Notes: generated from the letters alone by a model not told the origin. A stretch of 64,000 nt of DNA from CAWBCI01 sp963787195 (GCA_963787195.1 CAWBCI010000031.1:217382-281381); one strand, 5' to 3'; positions 36,155-47,120 are shown, counted from the first letter of the stretch. Translations and numbers: made by a program.

Positions 36155-39100
36155 CTATTTTACAATAATCAATTTACTGCTTTTCACCTGAGAAGCTCCT
36201 TTACCTGTTTGTACGTTCAGCCTGTACAAATACATTCCTTTGGAAAGGGCACTACCTTCTGAATTTGTTCCGTTCCATTCTAAAGGTTCCGAACGGAAAC
36301 CGGAAGGATGGATGGTTTCATCTATTTCTTTAACAAGACGACCTGTCATATCAAATATTCTGAGTTGTATTTTCATATCCTCACCAGGCTGATTATGGTT
36401 AAAAATGAAATGGGTTACGCTATTAAACGGATTTGGATAATTGATCAAATGATCGATCCTAAAATCACCTGACTTTACAACATTAAAATCGATGGATGCG
36501 CTGTTACTGTTATTGAAAACGTCCCAGGCTTTGAGGGATACCGTATGGGGTCCTTCAGACAGGTTGAAGAATGGATAACTGACCAAGCCACTCCGGTAAC
36601 TATCCAGATCTGACTCATAAAAATCATTCAGGACGAATTGTTTATCAACATTACCATCCAGAATAGCCACCAGGTCATGGCCTATTCCGCTTCCGATCAT
36701 ATTGATCCCGTTAGCATCATGGACAGCAGCGAGCAAAACGGGGTTCTCATCAGTCATACCACCCGACACAAAATCAGTGTCATTCATAAACAATTGAATA
36801 TCCGGACCTTTATCATCCGGATTATTGTTATCATTATATCCGCCGACGATGATATTTTGATAATAGCCATTGGCATCTGTCTGACCGTTGTTTGCATACA
36901 GGCTGACCTTTCCAAATCCATATTTATAGGCTATGTCTTTCGGGACAATAAATGTAAATTTGAATTCTCCGTTTATCACCTGGGCTTTACCTTTATAAAG
37001 TATGTTGTTTTGAAGCTTGAATGTGGCTGGATTGCTGCCAGGATCAGTCACAAGAGTATTGATCTCAGATGGCTTGTCAAATATTGTCGGAAAGATTGTT
37101 CCATTGAAGTTGCTTATAAGATTGCCCTGATCATCCTGTATATTTCCGCCCATACTGATTTCGCTCAAGGCCGACAGAGTATCAGGAATGTCAGTTACCT
37201 GAGTATCATCTATAGACAATATCTTCGCGTTGTATTCCGGATAGGCCAGTTTTAATGCCGGGTCCCCGAGAAGAATAAATTTCTTATCATTAGTATCTAC
37301 TCCACCCTGATTTTTCGAAAGTCTTATCAAATCCCCAAAAGAATAATATTCACCATTAAACTTTTTAAAGATATTGAAAAACATAGCCTGGTTCAGGTTG
37401 AAATTGTTTCCACCAAAAGTTGCCCTGGCAGTTGTAAACAATGCTATTGCACCTCCTACGGGATTGGTAAAGACCATTTCCCCTGCAGAAGTTCTCTGAG
37501 GATCGTCATACCTGCTGAATTCGCAGGTAGCTGTTATAAATACCGGAAGCTTGTCATAGTTGGTCCAGGAATTAATATCGGCAATTTCCAGGAATCTTTC
37601 ATCCCCCCAGCCAACTTCCCCACCATGGCCGGTATAATCCATGATAAGAGTTCCTTTGGAAATTCTGCTATTAATAGCTTTGTTTACATCCGGAGCACGC
37701 TGACCGCCGGGAGTAGATATTTGCTGAAAAGCATCGAGATAGATTTTATCAACATTATATACCGGATAATTTGCACCAACATAGTTACCTAATGCTTCTG
37801 CATCATTTATAAATTCACCATGGCTTTCATCATCCGCAACGAAACAAATATTATTTCTCCAGTTCCGCATTATTACATCCGTATTGGTCGAATAATGTAT
37901 AACTTTATCAACAGCTGTTGTTGCTTCCTCCACGGTTTGTACCGGAAACCGGCCTATTCCAATGTCCAGAAGATTATCTGAAGGACCATCCATGAAACCG
38001 TAATAATCGTCAGTTGCAACGGACCACTCAACTGCCAAAGATTCCGTACTTTCCCAGGTAGGCACAAAATTCGAATTTTTCTCTATTTTATCCTTATAAT
38101 CAAAGGAAGCGTCCCCGAAAAGCAAGAGGAATTTGGGTTCCTCTGGAAGGGTCTGCTTTATCATAGAGCATTTTTACAAAATTCCTTATTGCACTGATGT
38201 CCTGTGCCCCGGATGAGAATTCGTTATATATCTTAGTAAGGTCTACAACCTCAACTGAAAGATTATCCCTGGTGCGGTGATACTGTGCCAATCTTTCAGC
38301 CTGGTCCAGGAAAAGTGGATTGCTTATGATGATCATATCCGGTGGGGTGAGCCCGTGCAGATTCTGATTTGCTATCTTTTCATCAAAGCTCACCTGGTGA
38401 AAATTTGTTTGGTCAAAAGCGATAAATTCAAGCAGGCTATCATTTTCTAATCTGAAAGTCTGGGAATTTCCATTCTGGTTCGCGAGAACTTTCTTCACAT
38501 TGACCGGGTCAGTTACATTCCAGATCGTAACTTGCGGGTTGCTGTTACTTAAAGTATAATTACTCACATTCCCCGGACCGACAGAATAAGGATTCCTGAA
38601 TGACATCTCGCCTCCCGTGAAGACAAGAGCGCGGGTAACATTCAGTTCCAGATAATTAAGCCAGCCAATAGAGTTATTTGTGCTCTTCTGGTAAATGACT
38701 TTAATATCCAAATCTGATCCGTTTGGACTGAACCATTGGCTGTTGAAAAAATCATGGGCATAATAGGCTGAAGCTGATGTTTCCGGAATAGCCTGAATAG
38801 TCCCTCTCATGATTTCGGTTCCGTTACATTGGAATATGAAGCTACTTGCGATATTAGATTTAGCAGCAACATAGCCTTTGAAATATGCCTGGGACCCCGG
38901 AACCAGATTCGGGAAAGAGAAAGGAAAATCATAGGTGGTCTTGGTATCAAATATTTCCCCGTACCAGGTTCTTCCAACATTAACCAGGTTATGCTCATCC
39001 ACTTCGTGATAAGCATAATCAGTGAATGTATTGACGTCAGTAGTTGCTGCATTGGTTGTGGAAGGCTGACCGGCGATACGTTTGCCCGGCCCAAGATCGC

Positions 39101-39960
39101 TTGTCAGAAAATAAAAAGTTTTTTCGGAATATATGTTCAAAATATGATTAAAATACTGCCCAATGTGACTATATTTCCACTGATGAGGCGATTGTCCGTA
39201 AAATAATATATAATCTCCTGCATCAAAATGGCCATCACTCTCGCCGATAACCTGAATTGCATCTTCCTGCAAATCATCATACCTGAAATCATCCGAGGAT
39301 TCAGGAAGCATACCGCCTCCATTACCGTATATACGGATATTCCGGGGATCGATACCCGTCGGATCCAGGCCCATGGATACAAGGTCCTGATAAGTAATTT
39401 TATATATCCCGTTAACCTGGGTCGAGAACTTATACCAGTTTCCATTGGCCAGAACTGAGCGGTCACTATAATAATAGGTAGATTTTACTTCCCTGATGGA
39501 TTTTTGCTGAACATCAAACTTCAGGTCAAAGGAAACTAAGAGCTCAAATTGACCATTATAGGGGTTTTTCCGTATGGGAACAAAATATAACCTCAAAAAC
39601 CGGTGATTTTCTTTCCCATGAAATCCTCGAACTGATATTAATATTTTCAGCTAATTGCTGAGTTCCCTGCATACCTGAGATATCATCTTCAAACGGTTCA
39701 TAAACCGGGTTGAGAATGCTCACAGAGCTAACCGAATCGGAAATACCTATTTTCAGTTGGTCCGAAAATACCGGCATTTCTCCGAACTGTGGCATATTCA
39801 AAGCCCCTGTGAAAATGAGCTGGTTTTTGTATTGTCCTTCAGATACTTCTATGCTTTTTATGCCCTGCCACTTTATTGTATGATGCTGTACCTGGGCAAG
39901 GCTGCTGCTGGAAAGCACTATTACAAGGACTAGATTCAGGGGTAAAAATATTCGAAACAT
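36155..39960 (-). CDS. PorU-like C25 family sortase, copy 2, two frameshifts
   Basis: A full-length paralogue of the neighbouring porU. After correcting two single-base insertions (one T in the run at 39595-39599, joining KSPV to LRLYFVPIRKNPYNG, and one C in GACCC near 38149-38151, joining KAD to LPEEPKFLLLFGD), it is 1267 residues, 9 shorter than copy 1. Domain order matches copy 1. The catalytic His (MDYTGHGGEVGW, about residue 779) and Cys (ITATCEFSRYDD, about 812) are both retained, and the C-terminus ends in a T9SS-like domain (YPNPFNSVTHFIFNH, GMYLYRLNVQ). It is clearly homologous but diverged, so an old duplication. Whether it is a second sortase, a substrate-specific variant or a secreted protease is not known. 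Confidence 0.85.
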
Positions 39961-40139
39961 TCGTTGGATGTATTATCTTAATGATCAAAGGAAAACTATT
40001 CTTTAGAATAAAATCCTAAATTAAACGTTTTCGGGGAATCATTATTGTTAAAATATTTTTGATTTCTTATTTTTATATTGCATGTATAAGAAATTATTGT
40101 ATAATTGTAGCTCCAAAAATTAAAGTTAAATATTGGTTG

Positions 40140-41145
40140 ATGTACCGCAGACTAATCATACTCCTAACCGCAATTATCACGGTTTTATTCACTCAGACAG
40201 GACAGGCGCAGGACCCGGAATTTTCCCAGTTTTATGCTAATCCGCTATATCTGAATCCTGCTTTGGCAGGTGCTAATATTTGCCCCCGTGCAATCCTGAA
40301 TTACCGAAATCAGTGGCCAGGATTGGCATAATAGCTTCGTAAACTATAATTTTTCATATGATCAATATGTGGACAAGATTTTTGGCGGGCTTGGCATTGT
40401 TGTAAATGCAGATAATGCCGGAAACGGTATTCTGAACTCAACTGCCGCCAGCCTTATGTATTCTTACAGGCTTCAGGCCGCAAAAAATCTTTTCATCAAT
40501 ATGGCCATTGAGGGTTCATTTTATCAAAAATCTTTAAATTGGGGGAAGCTTCAGTTTGCTGACATGATAGACCCTAATCTCGGATTTGTAAACATGACCA
40601 GTGAGGCTGAACCCAACAGAAGTTCAGTCACCTTTCCTGACTTTTCAGCCGGAATAGCTTTCGGTTTCAAAGGCATTCTGCATGGTGGGGTAGCCGTTAA
40701 TCATTTGACTGAGCCCAATATGGCATTTTATGATCAGAACGAGAATAAACTTCCCATGAAAATTACCGGCCATCTCGGGGTTAACATTAATCTTGGAAGC
40801 TCCTCAGGAGGCATCAGTGATGATGAAGGAGCCGATTTTTACCTTTCACCCAATGTCCTTTATCAACAACAGGGCCCATGGCATCAATTGAATGCAGGTC
40901 TCTATGTTGTCCGATTGCCGGTAGTTATCGGTGCCTGGTTCAGGCATAATTTTGAAAATTCAGATGCAGTCATAGCCCTGGTTGGGATACAATTCCAGAA
41001 TTTTAAAGTAGGTTATAGTTATGACCTCACGCTCTCCCAACTCAAAAGTTCTACCGGGGGGGCCCATGAAGTGTCGCTGGCATGGCAATTTAACTGTATC
41101 GAAAAAAAGAGAAGACTAAGGGCAATAAAGTGTCCGGAGTTTTAG
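40140..41145 (+). CDS. PorP/SprF family type IX secretion membrane protein, one frameshift
   Basis: Outer-membrane barrel of the PorP/SprF family, needed for secretion or anchoring of specific T9SS substrates (PorP for the core ring, SprF with SprB). The start MYRRLIILLTAIITVLFTQT is a signal peptide, followed by the diagnostic DPEFSQFYANPLYLNPALAG. The frame breaks near 40320: removing one T in GGATTGGC restores NQWPGWHNSFVNYNFSYDQY, giving 334 residues. It is divergent from the second porU and lies 33 bp before gldJ. Whether it is the core PorP or a SprF-type accessory cannot be decided; P. gingivalis PorP lies in a porPKLMN cluster, which is absent here. Confidence 0.87.
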
Positions 41146-41178
41146 TTATAGTCATTGAAATTTTAAGTCGTAACTCAT

Positions 41179-42654
41179 ATGATCAGATTTGTGAAATTCC
41201 GCTATGTTTTCATTGCTGGAACGATATTACTGGGACTTACTGCCTGTAAAAAGGAAGTATCAAAAACCACAGGATGGGAATATAATAACCCGAAAAATGG
41301 TGGTTTTGAGGTTACTAAAAATACAGAACAGGCCACAGGTCCCGGCCTGGTGCTTATTGAAGGTGGCTCCTTTACTATGGGAGCTAATTATGAGAACCTC
41401 ACCTATGAGTGGAATAACATTCCACGGACGGTGACTGTTCCATCCTTCTATATGGACCAAACTGAAGTCAGTAACGTGGATTACCTTGAATATATGTACT
41501 GGCTCCGGAGGGTTTTCGGAACTGACTACCCGGCAGTTTATTTTAATGCCGTTCCTGATACTATGGTTTGGAGGGAAAGATTAGCCTATAACGAACCTCT
41601 GGTTGAAAATTATTTGCGGCATCCTGCTTACCATGATTATCCGGTAGTTGGGGTTAGCTGGGTTCAGGCTAATAACTTTTGCCTGTGGCGTACCGACCGT
41701 GTAAATGAATTGCTTCTGATAAAAGAAGGCATCCTGGATTATGATCCGGATCAAAAGAATGAAAATAATTTTAATACAGACGCATACATGGCTGGGCAAT
41801 ATCAGGGTCTTGTGAACAAAGCTAAAGCCGACCTAAATCCGAATGGAACTGGTGAAAGGAATATTGGACTTGAAGATGGGATACTTCTTCCCAAATATCG
41901 TCTGCCAACCGAAGCTGAATGGGAATATGCTGCACTTGGTTTAATAGGAAATACACTATATGAAAGAGTTGTTGAAAGAAGGATATATCCCTGGAATGGA
42001 AATTATCTACGCACCGACCAGAAAAAATATTATGGCAGCTTTGTCGCTAATTTCAAAAGAGGTAGTGGTGATTATATGGGTGTAGCCGGTAATCTGAATG
42101 ATGGTGCTGATATTCCCGCCCCGGTCGGATCATATTGGCCCAATGATTATGGTCTGTATAATATGGCCGGTAATGTTGCCGAATGGACACTTGATGTCTA
42201 TCGTCCACTTTCTTTTGAAGATGTTTCTGACTATTCTCCCTTCAGGGGTAATGTTTTTACCAAAAATAAAACGGATGCTGATGGATTCCTGGTTCCAAAA
42301 GATAGTCTTGGCCGTATTCCCACTGAAGAAATCACGGTAGAAGAAAGCATGAACAGGTCCAATTACAGAAAAGCTAATAATATCAACTATCTTGACGGGG
42401 ATTATCAGTCAAATATCTCTACTGACTGGACGAATGATCCTGGAAAGAACACAACGAAAGATATGTATGATTATAGCAATACTACACTAATCTCTGATAG
42501 GGCCAGAGTTGTTAAAGGTGGTTCATGGAAAGATGGACCATATTACCTCAGCCCGGGAACACGCCGGTTTATGGATGAAAATGAAGCCACCAACTGGATT
42601 GGTTTCCGTTGTGCAATGACTCGTGTTGGCGACCCCATGGGGCGTTCAAAATAA
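41179..42654 (+). CDS. gldJ: Gliding/T9SS lipoprotein GldJ
   Basis: A 491-residue outer-membrane lipoprotein with a formylglycine-generating-enzyme (SUMF1) fold. The signal ends in a lipobox (GLTAC, Cys23). The segment TTGWEYNNPKNGGFEV and FGE-sulfatase blocks (LIEGGSFTMGAN, YRLPTEAEWEYAAL, GLYNMAGNVAEWTLD, VVKGGSWKDGPYYL, IGFRCAM) define GldJ, which with GldK belongs to this fold without known enzymatic use. GldJ stabilises GldK and the T9SS ring in Flavobacterium. The gene is followed by a terminator and then murF, matching the gldJ-murF order I recall from flavobacteria. Confidence 0.9.
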   Translation: MIRFVKFRYVFIAGTILLGLTACKKEVSKTTGWEYNNPKNGGFEVTKNTEQATGPGLVLIEGGSFTMGANYENLTYEWNNIPRTVTVPSFYMDQTEVSNVDYLEYMYWLRRVFGTDYPAVYFNAVPDTMVWRERLAYNEPLVENYLRHPAYHDYPVVGVSWVQANNFCLWRTDRVNELLLIKEGILDYDPDQKNENNFNTDAYMAGQYQGLVNKAKADLNPNGTGERNIGLEDGILLPKYRLPTEAEWEYAALGLIGNTLYERVVERRIYPWNGNYLRTDQKKYYGSFVANFKRGSGDYMGVAGNLNDGADIPAPVGSYWPNDYGLYNMAGNVAEWTLDVYRPLSFEDVSDYSPFRGNVFTKNKTDADGFLVPKDSLGRIPTEEITVEESMNRSNYRKANNINYLDGDYQSNISTDWTNDPGKNTTKDMYDYSNTTLISDRARVVKGGSWKDGPYYLSPGTRRFMDENEATNWIGFRCAMTRVGDPMGRSK

Positions 42655-42673
42655 AATATTTCAAATCTTTTTG

Positions 42674-42709
42674 AAAACCCCGCTTTGTGCAACATAGCGG
42701 GGTTTTTTT
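42674..42709 (+). terminator. Rho-independent terminator after gldJ
   Basis: A perfect 11-bp stem AAAACCCCGCT (42674-42684) with AGCGGGGTTTT (42696-42706), 11-nt loop, and a T-tract to 42709. Confidence 0.9.
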
Positions 42710-42711
42710 AA

Positions 42712-42719
42712 TATATTTG
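42712..42719 (+). promoter_or_regulatory. Possible -7 box before murF
   Basis: TATATTTG matches TAnnTTTG 7 nt before the murF ATG. A TTTG at 42684-42687 is 24 nt upstream, longer than the usual spacing and inside the terminator stem, so this is weak. If used, the transcript would be nearly leaderless. Confidence 0.3.
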
Positions 42720-42726
42720 TCTGGCC

Positions 42727-44019
42727 ATGACCGATATCAGGGAATTATATCAAATCTTCCTCAAATCCGGCGGGATTTCCACCGACTCAAGGACCATTCA
42801 GAAGGACTCTATCTTTTTCGCTCTGAAAGGGGAACAATTCGATGCAAATCAATTTGCTGCGGAAGCTCTTTCCAAAGGAGCTGCTTATGTTGTCGTCGAC
42901 GATCCGGAAGTAGTTATGAATGATCGATATTTGCTGGTAAAAAACTCTTTGTCCAGCCTTCAGCAATTGGCTAAGTTTCATCGCTCAAACTTAGATACGA
43001 CAATAATCGGGATTACAGGAACCAACGGAAAGACGACAAGCAAAGAACTCATTTCAAGCGTGCTTTCAACTACATTCAGGACCTATGCCACAAAAGGCAA
43101 TTTCAATAATCACGTGGGGGTTCCGGTTTCCTTACTCGAAATTGGATCCAAAACTGAAATTGCCATAATTGAAATGGGTGCAAATCATCCTGGTGAGATA
43201 GCCCAATTATGTGAAATTTCCGGGCCCGACTATGGGCTCATTACCAATATTGGTAAAGCCCACCTGGAAGGTTTCGGAAATCTGGAAGGAGTGGTAAAGG
43301 CCAAAACGGAACTTTATCAGTTTATCAGGGATATTGGCGGAAAAATTTTCCTGAACAAAGATAATCCCCTGCTCCTCGAAAAGGCTGGTAATATTCCTTC
43401 GATTACGTACGGAACATCCAATAATGTGGATTGCAGGGCTGTTTTTGTTAAAAATAATCCCTTCCTTGAGCTGAACTGGATAATGAATGACAAGTCTGTT
43501 CCACTTAAAACTCAACTTTATGGTAGCTATAATTTTGAAAATGTGCTGGCCGCCGTCTGTATTGGATCTTATTTCGGAGTAAACCATGAAATGATCAAAG
43601 ATGCTATCAGAAACTATATCCCAAAAAATTATCGTTCACAATTTGAAAATACTGGTCATAACCATCTCATTATCGATTCCTATAATGCAAATCCCTCTAG
43701 TATGAAAGCTGCATTAGATGATTTCAGGGACCTGCATTCGTCCGATAAAATGGTCATTTTAGGCGATATGCTGGAGTTGGGGAGCGAGAGTCAAAAAGAA
43801 CATGCTAAAATCATCGAATACATCGAAACCCTGAATATTGCCAAAGTAATACTTGTCGGAACTGTTTTCGGATCCCTTTCCATACCGAAATCATTTTTAT
43901 CCTTCAAAGATTCAACTGCTGCCTCAGAATTTTTAAAAAACCATCCGCATGTAAATTATACTATACTGATCAAGGGTTCCAGGGGAATTAAACTTGAGTT
44001 TGTCATTCCGTTTTTATAA
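42727..44019 (+). CDS. murF: UDP-N-acetylmuramoyl-tripeptide--D-alanyl-D-alanine ligase
   Basis: A 430-residue cytoplasmic Mur ligase that adds D-Ala-D-Ala to UDP-MurNAc-tripeptide, the last soluble step of peptidoglycan precursor synthesis. An N-terminal UDP-binding domain (GGISTDSRTIQKDSIFFALK) is followed by the ATP site (GITGTNGKTTSKEL), the EMGANHPGEI motif and GLITNIGKAHLEGFG. The C-terminal domain includes LIIDSYNANPSSMKAAL. It lies 9 nt before anmK, so the two form an operon for wall synthesis and recycling. Confidence 0.96.
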   Translation: MTDIRELYQIFLKSGGISTDSRTIQKDSIFFALKGEQFDANQFAAEALSKGAAYVVVDDPEVVMNDRYLLVKNSLSSLQQLAKFHRSNLDTTIIGITGTNGKTTSKELISSVLSTTFRTYATKGNFNNHVGVPVSLLEIGSKTEIAIIEMGANHPGEIAQLCEISGPDYGLITNIGKAHLEGFGNLEGVVKAKTELYQFIRDIGGKIFLNKDNPLLLEKAGNIPSITYGTSNNVDCRAVFVKNNPFLELNWIMNDKSVPLKTQLYGSYNFENVLAAVCIGSYFGVNHEMIKDAIRNYIPKNYRSQFENTGHNHLIIDSYNANPSSMKAALDDFRDLHSSDKMVILGDMLELGSESQKEHAKIIEYIETLNIAKVILVGTVFGSLSIPKSFLSFKDSTAASEFLKNHPHVNYTILIKGSRGIKLEFVIPFL

Positions 44020-44028
44020 ATTTTTATC

Positions 44029-45087
44029 ATGAAGGAATATAAGAGTATTGGCATCATGTCCGGAACATCTCTTGATGGCATAGATATGGCTGCTTGTATT
44101 TTTCATAAGGATATGCATGGGTGGGCTTTCGAAATTGTGCAGGCCGTTACCTATCCTTATTCAGATGAATGGAAAAACAAAATCGGAGAACTAAGCAAAA
44201 CCGATGGACTTAATTTCTGCAAAATACATATTGAGTACGGTAATTTGCTGGGAGAACTGGCTCTTGATTTTATGGGGAAATCAGGTTTTAAGCCAGCTTT
44301 TATCGCTTCTCACGGGCATACGGTATTTCACCAGCCTGAAAAGGGCTTCACATTCCAGATTGGTGCCGGCAGCTCAATTGCAGCTATATCAGGCATCCCG
44401 GTAGTTTGTGATTTTCGAACTACTGACATAAGCCTTGGCGGACAGGGTGCACCTCTGGTTCCAATAGGAGATAAACTTCTCTTCCCACAATATGATTTTT
44501 GTATTAATCTTGGAGGGTTTTCCAATATCTCTTATGATCAAAACGGCAAACGTCTTGCCTTTGATATATGTCCTGTAAATACAGTTTTAAACGACCTTGC
44601 TGAGCGCCTGGGATCAGAATATGATCAGGATGGCAGGATTGCCAGAGAAGGCGTGATAGCACATGAATTGCTGTCCAGTCTGGATAATCTGCCTTTCTAT
44701 TCCAGTCTACCCCCCAAATCACTGGGAAGAGAATGGCTTAAGACATCGTTTTATCCTGTCTTCAATTCCTTTAATATCTCTGAGAAAGACATGATGAGGA
44801 CCATGGTTGAGCATATATCCAATCAAATAAGCCAGATTCTGAATACTTTCCCGGGTAATAAAAATGTTCTGATTACGGGAGGAGGTGCCCATAATCAATT
44901 TCTTGTAGAAAGGATTTCAGCAAATACTTTACACAATATCCAACTTCCTGATAAGCTTCTCATTGACTATAAAGAAGCCTTAATATTTGCATTTCTTGGA
45001 TTGCTGAGATTCAGAAATGAAATTAATATCCTTAGTTCAGTTACTGGAAGCCGAAAAGATCATTCAGCCGGGTGCATATATCAATAA
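44029..45087 (+). CDS. anmK: Anhydro-N-acetylmuramic acid kinase
   Basis: A 352-residue enzyme that cleaves and phosphorylates 1,6-anhydro-MurNAc to MurNAc-6-phosphate in peptidoglycan recycling. Visible motifs are the N-terminal nucleotide-binding loop (GIMSGTSLDGIDMAAC), SHGHTVFHQP, a DFRTTDISLGGQGAPLVP block that holds the catalytic Asp region, INLGGFSNIS and a C-terminal VLITGGGAHNQFLVER. The DGID and DFR aspartates are conserved. The stop lies shortly before a hairpin terminator shared with the convergent nhaD. Confidence 0.96.
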   Translation: MKEYKSIGIMSGTSLDGIDMAACIFHKDMHGWAFEIVQAVTYPYSDEWKNKIGELSKTDGLNFCKIHIEYGNLLGELALDFMGKSGFKPAFIASHGHTVFHQPEKGFTFQIGAGSSIAAISGIPVVCDFRTTDISLGGQGAPLVPIGDKLLFPQYDFCINLGGFSNISYDQNGKRLAFDICPVNTVLNDLAERLGSEYDQDGRIAREGVIAHELLSSLDNLPFYSSLPPKSLGREWLKTSFYPVFNSFNISEKDMMRTMVEHISNQISQILNTFPGNKNVLITGGGAHNQFLVERISANTLHNIQLPDKLLIDYKEALIFAFLGLLRFRNEINILSSVTGSRKDHSAGCIYQ

Positions 45088-45119
45088 TAAACTTAAAGAT
45101 CTCTTCGGATGGAATTAAA

Positions 45120-45152
45120 AAACCTTCTGCCGTTCCAATTAGCAGAAGGTTT
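45120..45152. terminator. Hairpin between convergent anmK and nhaD
   Basis: A perfect 11-bp stem AAACCTTCTGC (45120-45130) with GCAGAAGGTTT (45142-45152) and an 11-nt loop. T-rich stretch follows on the plus side (AATTTTTTAA) and A-rich on the other, so it may work in both directions. Confidence 0.82.
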
Positions 45153-45176
45153 CCAATTTTTTAAGGTTGAATTTTT

Positions 45177-46934
45177 CTATTCCTCAACAATAGACCTGCT
45201 CCACTCAAGCATTTTTACTTCGTCTTGTCCGGCAGGGTGTTTTTCCTCAAAAAGTTTTCCATCTTTATGAAGGTGGAATACTTTATCCAAAACCGTTACT
45301 TTCAAATCATCATCCGATAATTTCTGGAATCGGAAATCACCTTCCATAAGCTTTCCACCCCAGGAACCATTCTGCCCATTCGATTCCTTTATTTTATAGC
45401 CTATGAAATCCCCTCCCTTCTTTTTATCCTCAAACTGAATAAAATTCAACTCATACTCAGTATTTTCACCTTGTTCAGCGACAGTGTTTTGATCCACCAC
45501 AAATTGGTAGCTCAACAAATATTGACTTATCTCCTGTTTATTATCAAAATTGATCACAAAAGCTGAATTGGAATCCTTAAACTCCATAATTCCCGACTCC
45601 TCTTGAATAATATAAGCTGCACCTCCTCCAAGATATCCAATCAGGGCAAGTAAACTAATTTTTTTAAGGTACCATATGAAATCAATTTTCTCCATTCCCA
45701 TAACCGCAACCCCTGCAGCGGAACCGATGATCAGAATACTACCGCCTGTACCTGCGCAATATGCGAGGAATTCCCAGAAATAATGATCAGGGCCAAAATT
45801 ATACATGCCCATAGCTCCTGCAACCAATGGCACATTGTCGACAACTGCTGAAAGCAGACCAATAATAATATTTATTACATATAAATTTCCGACATGTTTT
45901 TGAAGGACCTGGGCAAGTAATTCAAGATGTCCGGTTGTAGAGAGGGCAGCAACAGCTGTTAATATCCCCAAAAAGAAAAGCACACTAGTGACATCGATTT
46001 TCTGCAGGACTGCCATAATAGTCAAGTGCTTTGAATTCTCTTTGACATGTGTTGGCCTTTTCATATGTAAGATTTCGGTCACTGTCCATAAAACACCAAG
46101 ACTGAAAAGCATTCCCAAATAAGGGGGAAGATGTGTCAGATTTTTAAATACCGGTACAAATAAAAGGCCTCCGACTCCTATAAAGAAAATCAGTTTACTT
46201 TGAAAATCAGGTATATCGTAATTATTTTTTTCATTTTTCAAGAGCCTTTCAGGTCGCTGCACTGTTCCTTTCATATAGAAGGATAATATGACCAAGGGTA
46301 AAATCATCGAAATCATGCTAGGAATAAATGTCATCAGCATAATATTTAAAGCAGTGATATCACCTGCTATCCATAGCATTATTGTAGTGACATCTCCTAT
46401 AGGCGACCATGCACCTCCGGCATTTGCTGCAACAATGACCATACCCGCAAAAAACCACCTGTCCTTTTTATCATATATTAATTTTCGCAATAAAGCCACC
46501 ATGACAATAGATGTAGTTAGGTTATCCAGTGCAGCCGACATAAAAAAGGTCAGAATGCTGGTAACCCATAATAGCTTTGAGCGCCGGGTAGTTTTTATTT
46601 TATCAGTAATTATCCTGAACCCCTCATATGAATCAACCAGTTCAACGATAGTCATGGCCCCCAGTAAAAAGAAAAGGATCTCAGAAATCTCTCCAAGATG
46701 TCTTAACAATTCTTCATCCACTACCCATTCATTAAAACTACCATGGACCACATTTTCATAAAATTCCCTTATGGAAAAAGTGTTCACGAGAGTACTTTCA
46801 CCCCCTGCCATCAGCATCACCCATAGTATTACCCCCAATAATAAGGCAGTAGCAGACTTATTAATTTTGATTGGGTGCTCCAGGGCTATCAATACGTAGC
46901 CCAGAACAAAGACAATGATCATAGCAACGAACAT
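45177..46934 (-). CDS. nhaD: NhaD-type Na+/H+ antiporter with an extra C-terminal soluble domain
   Basis: An inner-membrane sodium-proton antiporter of the ion-transporter (IT) superfamily. The membrane core (residues about 1-445, roughly 12-13 helices) carries the NhaD-type blocks: SAALDNLTTSIVMVALLRKL, AANAGGAWSPIGDVTTIMLW and AVVDNVPLVAGAMGMY, with the conserved Asp-Asn pairs. After the last helix (about 445) there is an unusual 140-residue extension, predicted beta-rich with many charged residues (EFKDSNSAFVINFDNK, YKIKESNGQNGSWGGKL), which usual NhaD proteins of about 430-480 residues lack. Total length is 585. It shares a convergent terminator with anmK. Confidence 0.88.
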   Translation of the reverse strand: MFVAMIIVFVLGYVLIALEHPIKINKSATALLLGVILWVMLMAGGESTLVNTFSIREFYENVVHGSFNEWVVDEELLRHLGEISEILFFLLGAMTIVELVDSYEGFRIITDKIKTTRRSKLLWVTSILTFFMSAALDNLTTSIVMVALLRKLIYDKKDRWFFAGMVIVAANAGGAWSPIGDVTTIMLWIAGDITALNIMLMTFIPSMISMILPLVILSFYMKGTVQRPERLLKNEKNNYDIPDFQSKLIFFIGVGGLLFVPVFKNLTHLPPYLGMLFSLGVLWTVTEILHMKRPTHVKENSKHLTIMAVLQKIDVTSVLFFLGILTAVAALSTTGHLELLAQVLQKHVGNLYVINIIIGLLSAVVDNVPLVAGAMGMYNFGPDHYFWEFLAYCAGTGGSILIIGSAAGVAVMGMEKIDFIWYLKKISLLALIGYLGGGAAYIIQEESGIMEFKDSNSAFVINFDNKQEISQYLLSYQFVVDQNTVAEQGENTEYELNFIQFEDKKKGGDFIGYKIKESNGQNGSWGGKLMEGDFRFQKLSDDDLKVTVLDKVFHLHKDGKLFEEKHPAGQDEVKMLEWSRSIVEE

Positions 46935-47120
46935 ACTCTATAGTTTTAAGGAAATACTAGATTTAAGGCGCAAAAGTATGAAAAGATTCTTTGGATTTAT
47001 CTGACATGTACATATAATATGGTAATATTTATGAGCCATAGGTCATTACTATAAAAGTGTTCACATATAATAAGGTATGAATGAATATAAGCTCTATTAA
47101 CAAAGATTTAACAATTTATT

